From an uncultured bacterium (GTDB lineage: Bacteria; Cyanobacteriota; Vampirovibrionia; Gastranaerophilales; Gastranaerophilaceae), in the NCBI GenBank assembly GCA_949298985.1, contig CASFYV010000021.1, positions 248,001 through 312,000 of the forward strand: DNA of 64,000 bases. The letters are read 5' to 3'. The translations under genes were made by a program, and so were the position numbers. Each line of letters opens with the position of its first letter. The stretch's first letter is position 1. Below the pieces are notes generated by a model that saw only the letters and a program-made list of their open reading frames with translations, was not told the origin of the DNA and did not search any database. Positions 42,896 through 52,280 of the stretch are shown here, one piece after another.

Positions 42896-43084
42896 ATGAA
42901 CGAAGAAAAAATAAAAGAATGTAATCAAATTATTAATATGTTCGAAACAACTTTTTACGCTCTAAAATGGCAAACAAGAGAAGATTACAATTGGAAATTT
43001 GGTGCAATTGTTTCTGAATATGAATATATTTTAAAAAAACTAAAAGAATTCTGCTACAACAATATAGGATGTATTGAAGAGTAA
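42896..43084 (+). CDS. 62-residue helical protein, copy 2 (cassette E)
   Basis: The same amino acid sequence as the protein at 42420, produced by a tandem duplication of the whole regulator/small-protein unit (about 440 bp). The upstream promoters have diverged, so the two copies are probably controlled separately. Confidence 0.75.
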   Translation: MNEEKIKECNQIINMFETTFYALKWQTREDYNWKFGAIVSEYEYILKKLKEFCYNNIGCIEE

Positions 43085-43210
43085 ATTAATATTTTATACA
43101 ATAAATTACACCTAGCCACCTTTACTATTTTTTGTAAAAATCAGTCAATTTTTCAAAATAAAAATACTTTATATAACTGTGTAGCATTGTTTTTGAGTGT
43201 GTGATTATAG

Positions 43211-44059
43211 ATGAGCGAAATTAGTCCGATAATGTATCAAAATCAAATAGATAAGCTTCCTCAAATCCAACAAGATTATAATAAAGTAAAATCTTCTATT
43301 GATAAAAATAATAGCTTAAGCTCAATTTTTGATGTTATACCAACATTTAGACGAGTAGAAAATATTCCCAATAAAATTGAGCACTCAGACTATATTCCCG
43401 CAGCAGGATTACTATCACTTGCAGTATTAAATGCTCCAGAAGATTGGCGAGATATGAAATCTGCATATAACCAATTCAAATGTGCTGCAACAAATCAAAC
43501 TTTCAAACCATCTTACGACTATAGAATTGCACAACATCCATTTTCTTTTTTTAGAGGAACATTATTACATAACTTTGTTAATCCATCAACAAGCCCTTGC
43601 CCCAAATTAGCTAAATGGCTTTTTAAAAATGATACGACACTTATGGATACAAAATTCGGAGATTATATTTCTAAAAAGCTTAAAATTGTAGATTCAAACC
43701 ATAATACAAAAATAGAAAATATTACCTCTACAAATGAAAAACCTATATTCATTAAAGCTAAAGAATTCAAAGCTCCAAATTTATTTGGCGAATTAACCGC
43801 ACGAGCAATGACAAGAACAACCAAAATCGGAACAGCAGTTTTGGGCGGACTTGAAGCTGTTCATTTAGCAAGAGAGATTTCTGATGGAGAAAATGCTATC
43901 AAATCAACAGTAAAATCAGCTATAAACCTCACAAGCACAATTGCCGGTATAGGTTACGGAGGAGCAATCGGTACAAAATGTATCGGTCCAATCGGTTCTC
44001 TTGTCGGAATGGGACTCGGTGCAATAGCAGGAAATCAAATTTCTAAATTAATAGATTAA
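43211..44059 (+). CDS. Hypothetical protein with C-terminal Gly-rich membrane segment
   Basis: 282 residues. The first ~200 are polar and mixed. The last ~60 (STIAGIGYGGAIGTKCIGPI, then GSLVGMGLGAIAGNQI) form a glycine-zipper-like hydrophobic hairpin typical of membrane-inserting or pore-like proteins. No signal peptide. It overlaps the convergent gene at 44056 by 4 bp. The function is unknown; a secreted toxin-like or membrane-associated effector is conceivable but unsupported. Confidence 0.6.
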   Translation: MSEISPIMYQNQIDKLPQIQQDYNKVKSSIDKNNSLSSIFDVIPTFRRVENIPNKIEHSDYIPAAGLLSLAVLNAPEDWRDMKSAYNQFKCAATNQTFKPSYDYRIAQHPFSFFRGTLLHNFVNPSTSPCPKLAKWLFKNDTTLMDTKFGDYISKKLKIVDSNHNTKIENITSTNEKPIFIKAKEFKAPNLFGELTARAMTRTTKIGTAVLGGLEAVHLAREISDGENAIKSTVKSAINLTSTIAGIGYGGAIGTKCIGPIGSLVGMGLGAIAGNQISKLID

Positions 44060-44364
44060 GCATTTTGAACATCTTTTAATAATGTATCATATGCTTCCAT
44101 ACTGCCTGCATTAACATATTTCCTAGCTGCATTTATTGTATCTATAGCATCCTGTTTTGAAATCTCTTTAAATAGAATTACGCCATCTAAAATAGCATCA
44201 TACCAAGTAGTGTTAATATTACCTCTTCTTCTATACCAATCTTCGGCTTCTTTCAATAATTTTTGATTCACTGCTTGAAATGCAGGCTGATTTGATTTTT
44301 TCACACCTCTATTTAATCCCACACCATTTACACTACTAACCGCAGGATTTAGACCTATTTTCAT
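44056..44364 (-). CDS. Small hypothetical protein with FQA motif
   Basis: 102 residues. MKIGLNPAVSS opens and NQPAFQAVNQ near residue 29 carries the F-Q-A motif; the remainder is helical (DWYRRRGNINTTWYDAIL, DAINAARKYVNAG-like). TAGGAG lies before ATG 44364. It is convergent with the gene at 43211. No known domain. Confidence 0.6.
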   Translation of the reverse strand: MKIGLNPAVSSVNGVGLNRGVKKSNQPAFQAVNQKLLKEAEDWYRRRGNINTTWYDAILDGVILFKEISKQDAIDTINAARKYVNAGSMEAYDTLLKDVQNA

Positions 44365-44546
44365 ACTACACACTCCTAAATTTTAGTTCCATTTTCATGT
44401 GAATTATAACAAATTTTTCTCCTTATTGTCACTATTTACGAAACAATTTGTAACAATAACGTATTGAAATAAAATCTTTTTTATATTTTAATAATTTTAC
44501 GGAGGAAATTTCCTCTAGTTCACTAAGAAAGCGATTTTATAAATTT

Positions 44547-45419
44547 TTGAATAATCCAAATATTAAACTAGCCAAATTTGCAGGATTCTGTTACGGAGTC
44601 AAAAGAGCCGTCGAAACTGCTATAAAATTAAAAAAAGAAAACCCAAACAAAAATATCTACATCTTAGGAGAATTAATTCATAATACAGATGTTATTAATG
44701 AGTTGGATAAATTGGGGATAAAAACCATTTATGAATTACCTTCAAAAGGAGAAGGAATTTGTATTGTAAGGAGCCACGGTGCTACACCTCAGGTATTTGA
44801 ACAGATTAAAAACGCAGGATTTGAAGTTGTAGATTTAACCTGTCCTGACGTGAAAAAAGTTCAACAAAGAGCTATTGAATTAGCTAAAAATGATTATTTT
44901 GTAGTAATTGTTGGAAAACCTAATCATCCGGAAGTTATGGCTATTAAAGCAAACGCTGATTTATATTCTAATAAAGTAGTTGTTGCAACTACTATTGAAG
45001 AATTAGAGCCATTTAGTTCTGCGATAAAATCTCACAGAAAGGTTGGAGTTGTTGTTCAAACAACTCAAATGGTTTCTTCTTTAAATCTTATTGTTAATTA
45101 TTTAAACACTATAGCAAAAGAAGTTTTAATATATAACACAATTTGCCAATCTACAGCAATGAGGCAAAAAGAAGCTAAAGAATTAGCTAAAGAAAGTGAT
45201 TTAATGGTAGTTGTAGGTTCTAAAAAAAGTGCTAACACTACTCATCTTGCAGAGATTTTAAAAGATTGTACAAAAACTATCCACATTGAAAATGATACAG
45301 AATTGGATGGATACAAAGAATTATTCAATAATGTTGAAAACATAGGAATAACAGCCGGAGCATCTACTCCGCAATCAATTATAGATAAAGTCATAGAAAA
45401 TATAAAAGGAGGAATATAA
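44547..45419 (+). CDS. ispH: 4-hydroxy-3-methylbut-2-enyl diphosphate reductase
   Basis: A 290-residue 4Fe-4S enzyme ending the MEP pathway. Cluster cysteines are in AGFCYGVKRAVE, DLTCPDV and NTICQST; the catalytic SHG and TQTT-type motifs (RSHGATP, QTTQM) are present. The start is TTG at 44547 because no upstream ATG is in frame; there is no ribosome site and TATAAA lies three bases before it. A 14-bp palindrome GAGGAAATTTCCTC lies about 35 bases upstream. rpsA follows after two bases. Confidence 0.95.
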   Translation: MNNPNIKLAKFAGFCYGVKRAVETAIKLKKENPNKNIYILGELIHNTDVINELDKLGIKTIYELPSKGEGICIVRSHGATPQVFEQIKNAGFEVVDLTCPDVKKVQQRAIELAKNDYFVVIVGKPNHPEVMAIKANADLYSNKVVVATTIEELEPFSSAIKSHRKVGVVVQTTQMVSSLNLIVNYLNTIAKEVLIYNTICQSTAMRQKEAKELAKESDLMVVVGSKKSANTTHLAEILKDCTKTIHIENDTELDGYKELFNNVENIGITAGASTPQSIIDKVIENIKGGI

Positions 45420-45421
45420 TT

Positions 45422-46474
45422 ATGACAACAACTGAAATTCGTGATGAATTTGAAATGTTACTAGAAGAAAGCTTTGCAAAAGCTAACACTGTTGCTGATA
45501 TCGTTGAAGGTACAGTAATAAAAAAAGAAGCTGAAGGCTATTTAGTAAGCGTTAAGGGTGCTAAAATGGAAGCTTTCTTATCAAACAGAGAATTATCAAG
45601 CGATTCTGAAGAATTAGAAATCGGTGATATTAGAGAATTTTATGTATTAAAAGAAGAAAACAATGAAGATGCAATGCAATTATCATTAAAAAGAATTGCA
45701 TTTGCTCAAGCTTGGGCTCAACTTAATGATGCTAAAATACAAGGCGATACAATCCTTGCAAAAGTTGTTTCAACGGTTAAAGGTGGTGTATTAGTTGATG
45801 TGGCAGATCTTAAAGGATTCATACCTTCTTCTCAATTAAGAACAGGTACTCCTTTTGAAGGTCTTGTTGATCAAAAAATCGAAGTTAAAGTTCTTGAAGC
45901 TGATCCTAAGAAAAATAAACTTATCTTATCTCAAAGACAAGCTGTTGCAGAACAAAGAGATCAAGTTGTTGATAATGTTTTATCATCTCTTGAAGAAGGT
46001 CAAGTTGTTTCTGGTAATGTTGTTAGAATCACTGATTTTGGTGCTTTTGTTGACATTAACGGAATTGATGGACTTCTTCCTATTTCTGAAATCTCTTGGC
46101 AAAGAATTAAACACCCTTCTGATGTTATCACTTTAGGTGACACTATCGAAGTTAAAATTATTAAAATTGACCACGAATTAAAGAGAATTTCTTTATCATT
46201 AAAAAGAATGGGTGAAAATCCTTGGCAACAAATTGAAGGACAATTCGAAGAAGGACAAGTTGTTAAAGGTACTGTAAACAAAGTAACTACTTTTGGTGCT
46301 TTTATTAACATTTTCCCTGGAGTTGAAGCTTTATTACCAGTTGCTGAAATGGCTGATGAAAATGTTAATCCATTCAACATGTTCAAAGTTGGTGCTGAAG
46401 TTGATGTTCTAATCAAAAAATTCACTCCAAAAGAACACAGAATTGCATTATCTGTTAAAGATATTCAAAAATAG
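45422..46474 (+). CDS. rpsA: 30S ribosomal protein S1 (four S1 domains)
   Basis: 350 residues with four OB-fold S1 domains. The third and fourth are canonical: GQVVSGNVVRITDFGAFVDI with DGLLPISEISW, and GQVVKGTVNKVTTFGAFINI. The six-domain proteobacterial form is longer; the four-domain form is common in Cyanobacteria, Firmicutes and relatives. ispH and rpsA are adjacent here and fused in some Clostridia, so the pairing is a conserved context. Confidence 0.9.
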   Translation: MTTTEIRDEFEMLLEESFAKANTVADIVEGTVIKKEAEGYLVSVKGAKMEAFLSNRELSSDSEELEIGDIREFYVLKEENNEDAMQLSLKRIAFAQAWAQLNDAKIQGDTILAKVVSTVKGGVLVDVADLKGFIPSSQLRTGTPFEGLVDQKIEVKVLEADPKKNKLILSQRQAVAEQRDQVVDNVLSSLEEGQVVSGNVVRITDFGAFVDINGIDGLLPISEISWQRIKHPSDVITLGDTIEVKIIKIDHELKRISLSLKRMGENPWQQIEGQFEEGQVVKGTVNKVTTFGAFINIFPGVEALLPVAEMADENVNPFNMFKVGAEVDVLIKKFTPKEHRIALSVKDIQK

Positions 46475-46490
46475 TTGATGTTATAAAATT

Positions 46491-46527
46491 GAGGCGAGAA
46501 AGTTAAAACTTTCTCGCCTATTTTTTA
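46491..46527 (+). terminator. Terminator after rpsA
   Basis: GGCGAGAAAGTT and AACTTTCTCGCC form a 12-bp stem followed by T-rich sequence. Confidence 0.9.
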
Positions 46528-46556
46528 CTTTTAGCAAAAAATAATTTATTTAGTTT

Positions 46557-46568
46557 TAAAATATTAGT
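46557..46568 (+). promoter_or_regulatory. Leaderless-type -10 of the acyltransferase gene
   Basis: TAAAAT at 46557-46562, then ATTAGT and ATG 46569; no ribosome site. Confidence 0.5.
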
Positions 46569-47678
46569 ATGTTTATAAATAATATTGGTAAAAATATATC
46601 TCCAAATTTTCAAGCAAAATTAAGTTTAAAAGAGTTAAATAAAATTTATTCTAAACCAAATTTAAAAATAGAAAAAACTTGTATTGATACAATGTTTAAT
46701 GAAAATTACTTGGTAAAAAAGCTTGATAATTATTCTATTTTTATGAAAAATAATGTGCTTTGTAAATATTTTAGCAAGCCTAAAACTAAGGCAGAAAAGA
46801 TATTAGCACTTATTCAATATAAATCAATACTTTATGCCAGAAAATTAGCGGATAGAATTTTTTTATTACAAAATTTAGCAAAAGTTAATAAGACAAATGA
46901 TGTTTTCAAACAAATAGAAAACAAACCAGATAAATATACCGAAGAATTAGCAAAAATCGGAAATTCTATTAATAATAAATATATTGTAATAAATAATGAG
47001 GACCATATTTTAGAAAGAGTTGCAAAATCAAAAAATTCTACTATATTTGTCTTAAACCACCCTAACTATCATAAAGACAAATTTATTTATGTAATATTAA
47101 ATTCAATTCTTAGTAAACTATATGTTCAAGAAAATAAGCAAGCGCAAAGTCCTATACCAAAAATTTTAGTAAGCAGAAATATGCTAAAAGTTGTTCATAA
47201 TAAAATAGGTGAAATTTATAAGAAAATGGGATTAACCCCTATTGATGCTTCATTACAAAATAAAGACAGCAATTTTAATGCGGTATCAATTCATTCTTTA
47301 CTAAAAGATTTTGTCAATAATAAAGCAAATATTTTTATTTTTCCGGAAGGTAATAATTCATCATACTTGGATAAACCTCTTGAAGAGAGATTACAAAACG
47401 GAGTTGCTAATTTTGTAAAAAAAGCAGTAAATAATAAAAGAAGTGTTCGTATTGTTCCTGTAAGCATTCAATACACAAAAGAAAAAAATAGCTTAGGTAA
47501 AATTTTTATTGGGAAACCTTTATTTTTTAGAAAACGAAAAAATGAAATAATTTACACAGAAGGTCAGGAAAAACAAAAAATTAAAATAATCGAATACAAA
47601 AATTCAACTTCTGAAATATTAAATACAATTTGCCAAAGTATGAAATTTGGCTTAAAGAAAGTTAAAAATCTTGATTAA
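46569..47678 (+). CDS. LPLAT-like acyltransferase with N-terminal FQA motif
   Basis: 369 residues. The N-terminus MFINNIGKNISPNFQAK carries the F-Q-A motif. After ~130 helical residues, IFVLNHPNYHKD contains the acyltransferase His block (spacing one residue longer than H-x4-D), NIFIFPEGNNSS is the FPEG block, and VRIVPVSIQYT is the later strand. No membrane helix. It is a paralogue of the protein at 33291 and, like it, co-occurs with other motif-bearing genes. Donor and acceptor are unknown. Confidence 0.7.
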   Translation: MFINNIGKNISPNFQAKLSLKELNKIYSKPNLKIEKTCIDTMFNENYLVKKLDNYSIFMKNNVLCKYFSKPKTKAEKILALIQYKSILYARKLADRIFLLQNLAKVNKTNDVFKQIENKPDKYTEELAKIGNSINNKYIVINNEDHILERVAKSKNSTIFVLNHPNYHKDKFIYVILNSILSKLYVQENKQAQSPIPKILVSRNMLKVVHNKIGEIYKKMGLTPIDASLQNKDSNFNAVSIHSLLKDFVNNKANIFIFPEGNNSSYLDKPLEERLQNGVANFVKKAVNNKRSVRIVPVSIQYTKEKNSLGKIFIGKPLFFRKRKNEIIYTEGQEKQKIKIIEYKNSTSEILNTICQSMKFGLKKVKNLD

Positions 47679-47682
47679 TAAA

Positions 47683-49065
47683 TTAATCATTATAGACTTT
47701 GACTCTTCTTAGTTCTTGTTGCTTTTTAAAGATAAACATCTTAATTGTCGAATAATATCCGATAGCAAGAACTAAACCAGCAGTTACCCAAGCAATAGGA
47801 CCTGCATAAAATACCCCTAAATATCCGATTTTTGTTGCAAGATAAATCGCAACCCAAGCTCTTACTAAAAGTTCACCAATAGAAGCAAATAAAGGTATTG
47901 TTGCTCTTCCAAGACCTTGCAGTGCATTCCTGTAAATAAAAATTTGAGCTAAAAAGAAATAGAATAATGAACTTACAAACAAATAATCATGAGCGAGTTT
48001 TACAATAGAATTATTTCCTTCTCCAATAAATACTCTAACTAAATCTCCTCCATAAAAGTGCATTACAAAAGCCATAAAAAGACTTAAACCAATATTTATC
48101 AAAGAAGCTCTTTTAACTCCATATCTTATCCTTGAAAAATTATTAGCACCGAAGTTTTGAGCAACGAATGTCGCCAAAGCAACACCAAAAGAAATCATTG
48201 GTAATGTTGCAATCTGCTCAATTCTAAGAGCTGCTGTAAAAGAAGCTATAATATCTGCACCAAAAGAATTACAAACGCTTTGAATGATTAAAATACTCAA
48301 ACCCAATATTGCAAATTGCATAGACATTGGTAAACCAACTTTTAAATGGTCTAAAGCAAATTTATAATCTTCTTTCCAATTAAACTTCCAGTCAGATTTT
48401 TTTAAATGAAGAATCGGAAACTGTTTTTTGACATACAAAAGACATAAAATCACAGAAATACCTTGTGAAACAACAACCGCAAATGCAGAACCTGCTACTC
48501 CCCAATGAAATTTTAAAATAAATAAAAGAGCTAAAAATATATTCAAAATAGAAGCTATAATAAGACAATACAAAGGTGTCATACTGTCTCCTAAAGCTCT
48601 TATAATACTTGCTAACATATTATAAAAAGTTACAACCATTAATCCATAGACAATAATTTGGATATAATCAAAAGCATCCTTAAAAATTTCAACAGGAACA
48701 TTCATCCAAATCAAAATATATTTCATCAAAACAGAACAAACTATAGTAAATAAAGCTGTAAACACAAATCCCAAAATACAAGACATCGTAACGGATTTTC
48801 TAACACCATCAAAATCTTTAGCCCCAAATCTTTGTCCTGTAATAACTGCAAATCCATTAGTTAAACCAACTAAAATAAACATAATAAGAAAAAACAAAGG
48901 AGAAACTGCTCCAACAGAAGCTAAAGCATTAATTCCCAATGTTCTACCAACAATAATAATATCTGCAATATTATAAAATTGCTGAAATATATTCCCAATA
49001 AGCAAAGGAATAGAAAAAAGCAACATTAATTTTACAGGAGCTCCCTTTGTCAAATCATTAATCAT
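47683..49065 (-). CDS. MATE-family multidrug/sodium antiporter
   Basis: A 460-residue protein with twelve hydrophobic segments. The opening LTKGAPVKLMLLFSIPLLIGNIFQQFYNIADIIIVG is typical of MATE/DinF transporters, with a second repeat after residue ~230. It exports cationic compounds against Na+ or H+. It is convergent with the acyltransferase gene, 4 bp apart. Confidence 0.9.
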   Translation of the reverse strand: MINDLTKGAPVKLMLLFSIPLLIGNIFQQFYNIADIIIVGRTLGINALASVGAVSPLFFLIMFILVGLTNGFAVITGQRFGAKDFDGVRKSVTMSCILGFVFTALFTIVCSVLMKYILIWMNVPVEIFKDAFDYIQIIVYGLMVVTFYNMLASIIRALGDSMTPLYCLIIASILNIFLALLFILKFHWGVAGSAFAVVVSQGISVILCLLYVKKQFPILHLKKSDWKFNWKEDYKFALDHLKVGLPMSMQFAILGLSILIIQSVCNSFGADIIASFTAALRIEQIATLPMISFGVALATFVAQNFGANNFSRIRYGVKRASLINIGLSLFMAFVMHFYGGDLVRVFIGEGNNSIVKLAHDYLFVSSLFYFFLAQIFIYRNALQGLGRATIPLFASIGELLVRAWVAIYLATKIGYLGVFYAGPIAWVTAGLVLAIGYYSTIKMFIFKKQQELRRVKVYND

Positions 49066-49136
49066 TTCGTCTAGCCTTTTTTATGATTACAATAAATTTC
49101 TTTTAAACTATAATAACAAAAAAAGGAGAAGATGCT

Positions 49137-49595
49137 ATGCATAATATTAAACTGAAAGGTATTAATAAAAACGGAGAAGAAAAAAACTTTTCATTGAATG
49201 ATTTTAAAGGTAAAAGAATTGTTTTATATTTTTATCCAAAAGATAATACATCAGGCTGCACTCAAGAAGCTTGTAACTTCAGAGACAACATAAACAGAAT
49301 TACCTCATATGCAGAAGTTATTGGAGTAAGTCCTGATAGTATAAAAAGTCATTTAAATTTTCGAGATAAACAAGATTTGAATTTTATATTACTTTCAGAC
49401 GATGAACATAAATTAGCGGAAGCTTTTCAGGTTTGGAAAGAAAAATCGATGTACGGTAAAAAATATATGGGAATAGAACGCTCAACTTTTGTAATATCTC
49501 CAGATGGTAAAATTGAAAAAGAATGGAGAAAAGTTAAAGTAAACGGACACGTTGATGAAGTTATTAATTATTTAACAACTCCCTCTTCCAACTAA
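49137..49595 (+). CDS. bcp: Thiol peroxidase of the Bcp/PrxQ family
   Basis: 152 residues. The peroxidatic Cys41 and resolving Cys46 are in TSGCTQEAC, and FYPKDNT precedes them. It reduces hydroperoxides using thioredoxin. AAAGGAGA lies before the ATG. The 3' end overlaps the convergent pnuC gene by 32 bp. Confidence 0.9.
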   Translation: MHNIKLKGINKNGEEKNFSLNDFKGKRIVLYFYPKDNTSGCTQEACNFRDNINRITSYAEVIGVSPDSIKSHLNFRDKQDLNFILLSDDEHKLAEAFQVWKEKSMYGKKYMGIERSTFVISPDGKIEKEWRKVKVNGHVDEVINYLTTPSSN

Positions 49596-50238
49596 AATAG
49601 AAATAAATTGCAAGAAAAAAGTAGACACTCCACATAATAATTGTGGAGTATACTTTTTCTCCACCTAATGCAATATTAATCCACATAATTGCACTTAAAC
49701 CATTTACAATCATCCAAAAAATCCATTGTTCAATACTTCTTTTTACCGTTAAATACATGCCTGTAATAGAAAAAACAGTAGTAATCGCATCAAAAAAAGG
49801 ATTTTTATCTTTTAAATAAATCAAAATAAACGAAAATAATATTGAACTTATTATTGAAATAATTAACAAATTAAAAAAAGTTTTTTTATCCAACTGACTT
49901 TTTTTTATTTCAAATTTGCCCCTCTTTAAATTCTTCTTCCACTTAAAGAAACCTAAAATTTGCATCGGAACATAATAAAACAAATACAAAATTAGATTTC
50001 CCCACAATGAATTAGTATAAGAAAGATAAATATAAAAACCTGATCCTGAAAGTCCAAATAAATAACAAATAGGATTTCCTTTACCAGCAAAAACAGTATA
50101 AGTAATTCCAAAAAATGCTGATAATAAAGCCGGAATACTATCTTTAAAAACAAAAAAATTAAACAAAAGAACAAAATAAACTAAAAAAAGAAAATAAAGT
50201 TCAAAATTTTTACAAAATTTTAGTTTAATAAATCTCAT
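49564..50238 (-). CDS. pnuC: PnuC-like nicotinamide riboside transporter
   Basis: 224 residues with seven predicted membrane helices. AFFGITYTVFAGKGNPICYLFG, YVPMQILGFFKW and EQWIFWMIVNGLSAIMWI correspond to the conserved PnuC W-x-x-W-x-x-x-N core. It mediates facilitated uptake of NAD precursors. It is divergent from the gene at 50263 with only 24 bp between start codons. Confidence 0.85.
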   Translation of the reverse strand: MRFIKLKFCKNFELYFLFLVYFVLLFNFFVFKDSIPALLSAFFGITYTVFAGKGNPICYLFGLSGSGFYIYLSYTNSLWGNLILYLFYYVPMQILGFFKWKKNLKRGKFEIKKSQLDKKTFFNLLIISIISSILFSFILIYLKDKNPFFDAITTVFSITGMYLTVKRSIEQWIFWMIVNGLSAIMWINIALGGEKVYSTIIMWSVYFFLAIYFYFSWKRELLNN

Positions 50239-50262
50239 ATTTATGTTATCTAATAAAAATAG

Positions 50263-51291
50263 ATGAAAGTAAATTCAAACAGGGATATCTCATTCAAAGG
50301 ATTTTATAATAATAAAGCTTTAAAAAAGAGCTTAGAGTTTGCCGCAGATTATGGTGCAATGTTTGCAGCAACAACAACTTTAGCTCTATCAACCTTTGCT
50401 CGCCCTGCTGCAATAATGCTTGCCCCACATACGGATAAAGAAAATAAAAAATTTGCCTGTGCTAAATCTCTAGCCTCATCAGTTGCACAATTTATTTTAA
50501 CATTTATTATTGCAACCCCGATGGGAAATGCTATTAAAAATATTGACAAAAATCCTAATAAATTTTTAAAACAAAAAACCATCAGCAATTTACAAAAAAC
50601 AAGTAAAAATTTAGTTGAATCAAAAAATTATGAATTTGCAACTCAATTATTTAAACTAGGTTCAGGATTAATTGTCTCAATTCCAAAAGCAATACTAACA
50701 GCCGCCTGCATGCCATTTATATTACAAAAAATATTTCATAAGCCAAAACCCTTAAAAAATAAAGAACAACCCGAGTCAAACAATATAAATTTCAAATCAA
50801 AAGGTTCAGAAAAACTTTCAAAAGGTATCGGAAAAATTCTGGATAAAAAATGGCTGCAAAACTTCAGTGAAAAATACAAAGACAGTAATTTCGTAATGCA
50901 TATAGTTGCTCTAACAGATGCCTTAACAACAGGAACATTTATCCACGAAGTCTATCGAAGCGAAAATATAGAAGAAAGAAGAAAAAAGGCAGTAATGTAT
51001 AACGCAGGAATATCAACCGCTTTAAGCATTGGAACAGGGTATCTGGCAGACAAATTAATGGACAAACCAACAGAAAAATTTATACAAAATTTTAAAAAAG
51101 CAAACAAAGGTCAACCAAATTTAGAAAAACAACTACTCGGTATAAAAGTCGCAAAACCTATTTTAATAGTCGGAAGCGTATATTATATGATAATTCCCTT
51201 TATTTCAACAATTTTAGCAGATATAGCAGATCACGATCCGAGATTTGATTTACCACATAAAAAACATAAAAATCTAAACAAGAAAATCTAA
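50263..51291 (+). CDS. Hypothetical membrane protein with FKG motif
   Basis: 342 residues starting MKVNSNRDISFKGFYNN. Hydrophobic segments lie near residues 33-55, 70-90, 130-150 and 305-320, with a long basic linker around 165-200 and a second FKS (NINFKSKGS) in it. It resembles in composition the proteins at 54754 and 56381. It overlaps the convergent GNAT gene by 4 bp. No known domain. Confidence 0.6.
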   Translation: MKVNSNRDISFKGFYNNKALKKSLEFAADYGAMFAATTTLALSTFARPAAIMLAPHTDKENKKFACAKSLASSVAQFILTFIIATPMGNAIKNIDKNPNKFLKQKTISNLQKTSKNLVESKNYEFATQLFKLGSGLIVSIPKAILTAACMPFILQKIFHKPKPLKNKEQPESNNINFKSKGSEKLSKGIGKILDKKWLQNFSEKYKDSNFVMHIVALTDALTTGTFIHEVYRSENIEERRKKAVMYNAGISTALSIGTGYLADKLMDKPTEKFIQNFKKANKGQPNLEKQLLGIKVAKPILIVGSVYYMIIPFISTILADIADHDPRFDLPHKKHKNLNKKI

Positions 51292-52280
51292 CTTAAATTT
51301 GTTTCACAATTCCCATAAAACTGATTTAATATAGTAAATTTTTTAACCTTACTAGACTCTTTAATAATTCTTGCAGAGGAATTTGTTAATAAAACTTGAT
51401 TTTGTACGCACTCAAAACCTTTATCCATAAAATCTTGTTCATCTTGTTGACCAGTTTGAGTGTATTTTTTAGTTCTTATAAATAAATTAAATTTCTTATT
51501 TCTTTTACTAACTTGAGAAAACGCAAAACTTATAATTTCATCCAAATTCAAATCAATCCAAGAAGATTTATAAATATCTAAAATATAATTAATCCCATCA
51601 GAAGATTTAATTGAAATATAAGCAGTAATATTTTTTGATTTTTTATTTTCAATTACATATCTATACTCAACAAAATCTGCCAAACCTTTAAAAATAATTT
51701 CCTTAAACTCTCTTGCATCTTTACTTAAAAGCGTTCTAAAATGCGGCAAAAGCGATTCATTGTATAAATTAGCAACTAAAGGAGCATCAGAAGATTTAAA
51801 CTCTCTATAATCTTTTTTATTAAAACTTCCATATTCAAAATTTTTAATTTCCCAAACTTTTTCATAAGAAATTTGAGTAAAATTACATCTTGAAATAAAA
51901 AGCTTAATTAACTCGGGCAAATAATCATCCACTTTTACAATAAAAGAAGTAGTCCCCATTGCCTTATATTTAGAAACAACAAACTGAATAAGTTCAGCAG
52001 CATCTTCATAACAATTTTCCTCAAAAAACAATCTTTGAATTTTCATTTTCTTTTGAGGACATCTACTTGGAGAAACAGTAATCAGCCCTTTAATCTCATC
52101 TTTATCTTTTAGAACATAAGATTCAGGTAAAAACTTTAATTTTAAAGGTAAAAAATAATGCAAAGGTAAAAACGGATTAAACATAATATTATTTATCCTA
52201 GCTTCGTTATTATTAAGAAACGAAATCATTTCTTGCATATTTTTCTTATCAAAATAATAAAGCTTTCTAATTCTTCTCAT
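51288..52280 (-). CDS. GNAT-like protein (divergent two-domain)
   Basis: 330 residues. Layout and length parallel the GNAT protein at 26595: an N-terminal half with KGLITVSPSRCPQKKMKIQRL and a C-terminal half of strand-helix pattern (YILDIYKSSWIDL, DFMDKGFECV). The acetyl-CoA glycine loop is not obvious, so catalytic activity is uncertain. ATG 52280 directly follows an extended -10. Confidence 0.6.
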   Translation of the reverse strand: MRRIRKLYYFDKKNMQEMISFLNNNEARINNIMFNPFLPLHYFLPLKLKFLPESYVLKDKDEIKGLITVSPSRCPQKKMKIQRLFFEENCYEDAAELIQFVVSKYKAMGTTSFIVKVDDYLPELIKLFISRCNFTQISYEKVWEIKNFEYGSFNKKDYREFKSSDAPLVANLYNESLLPHFRTLLSKDAREFKEIIFKGLADFVEYRYVIENKKSKNITAYISIKSSDGINYILDIYKSSWIDLNLDEIISFAFSQVSKRNKKFNLFIRTKKYTQTGQQDEQDFMDKGFECVQNQVLLTNSSARIIKESSKVKKFTILNQFYGNCETNLS

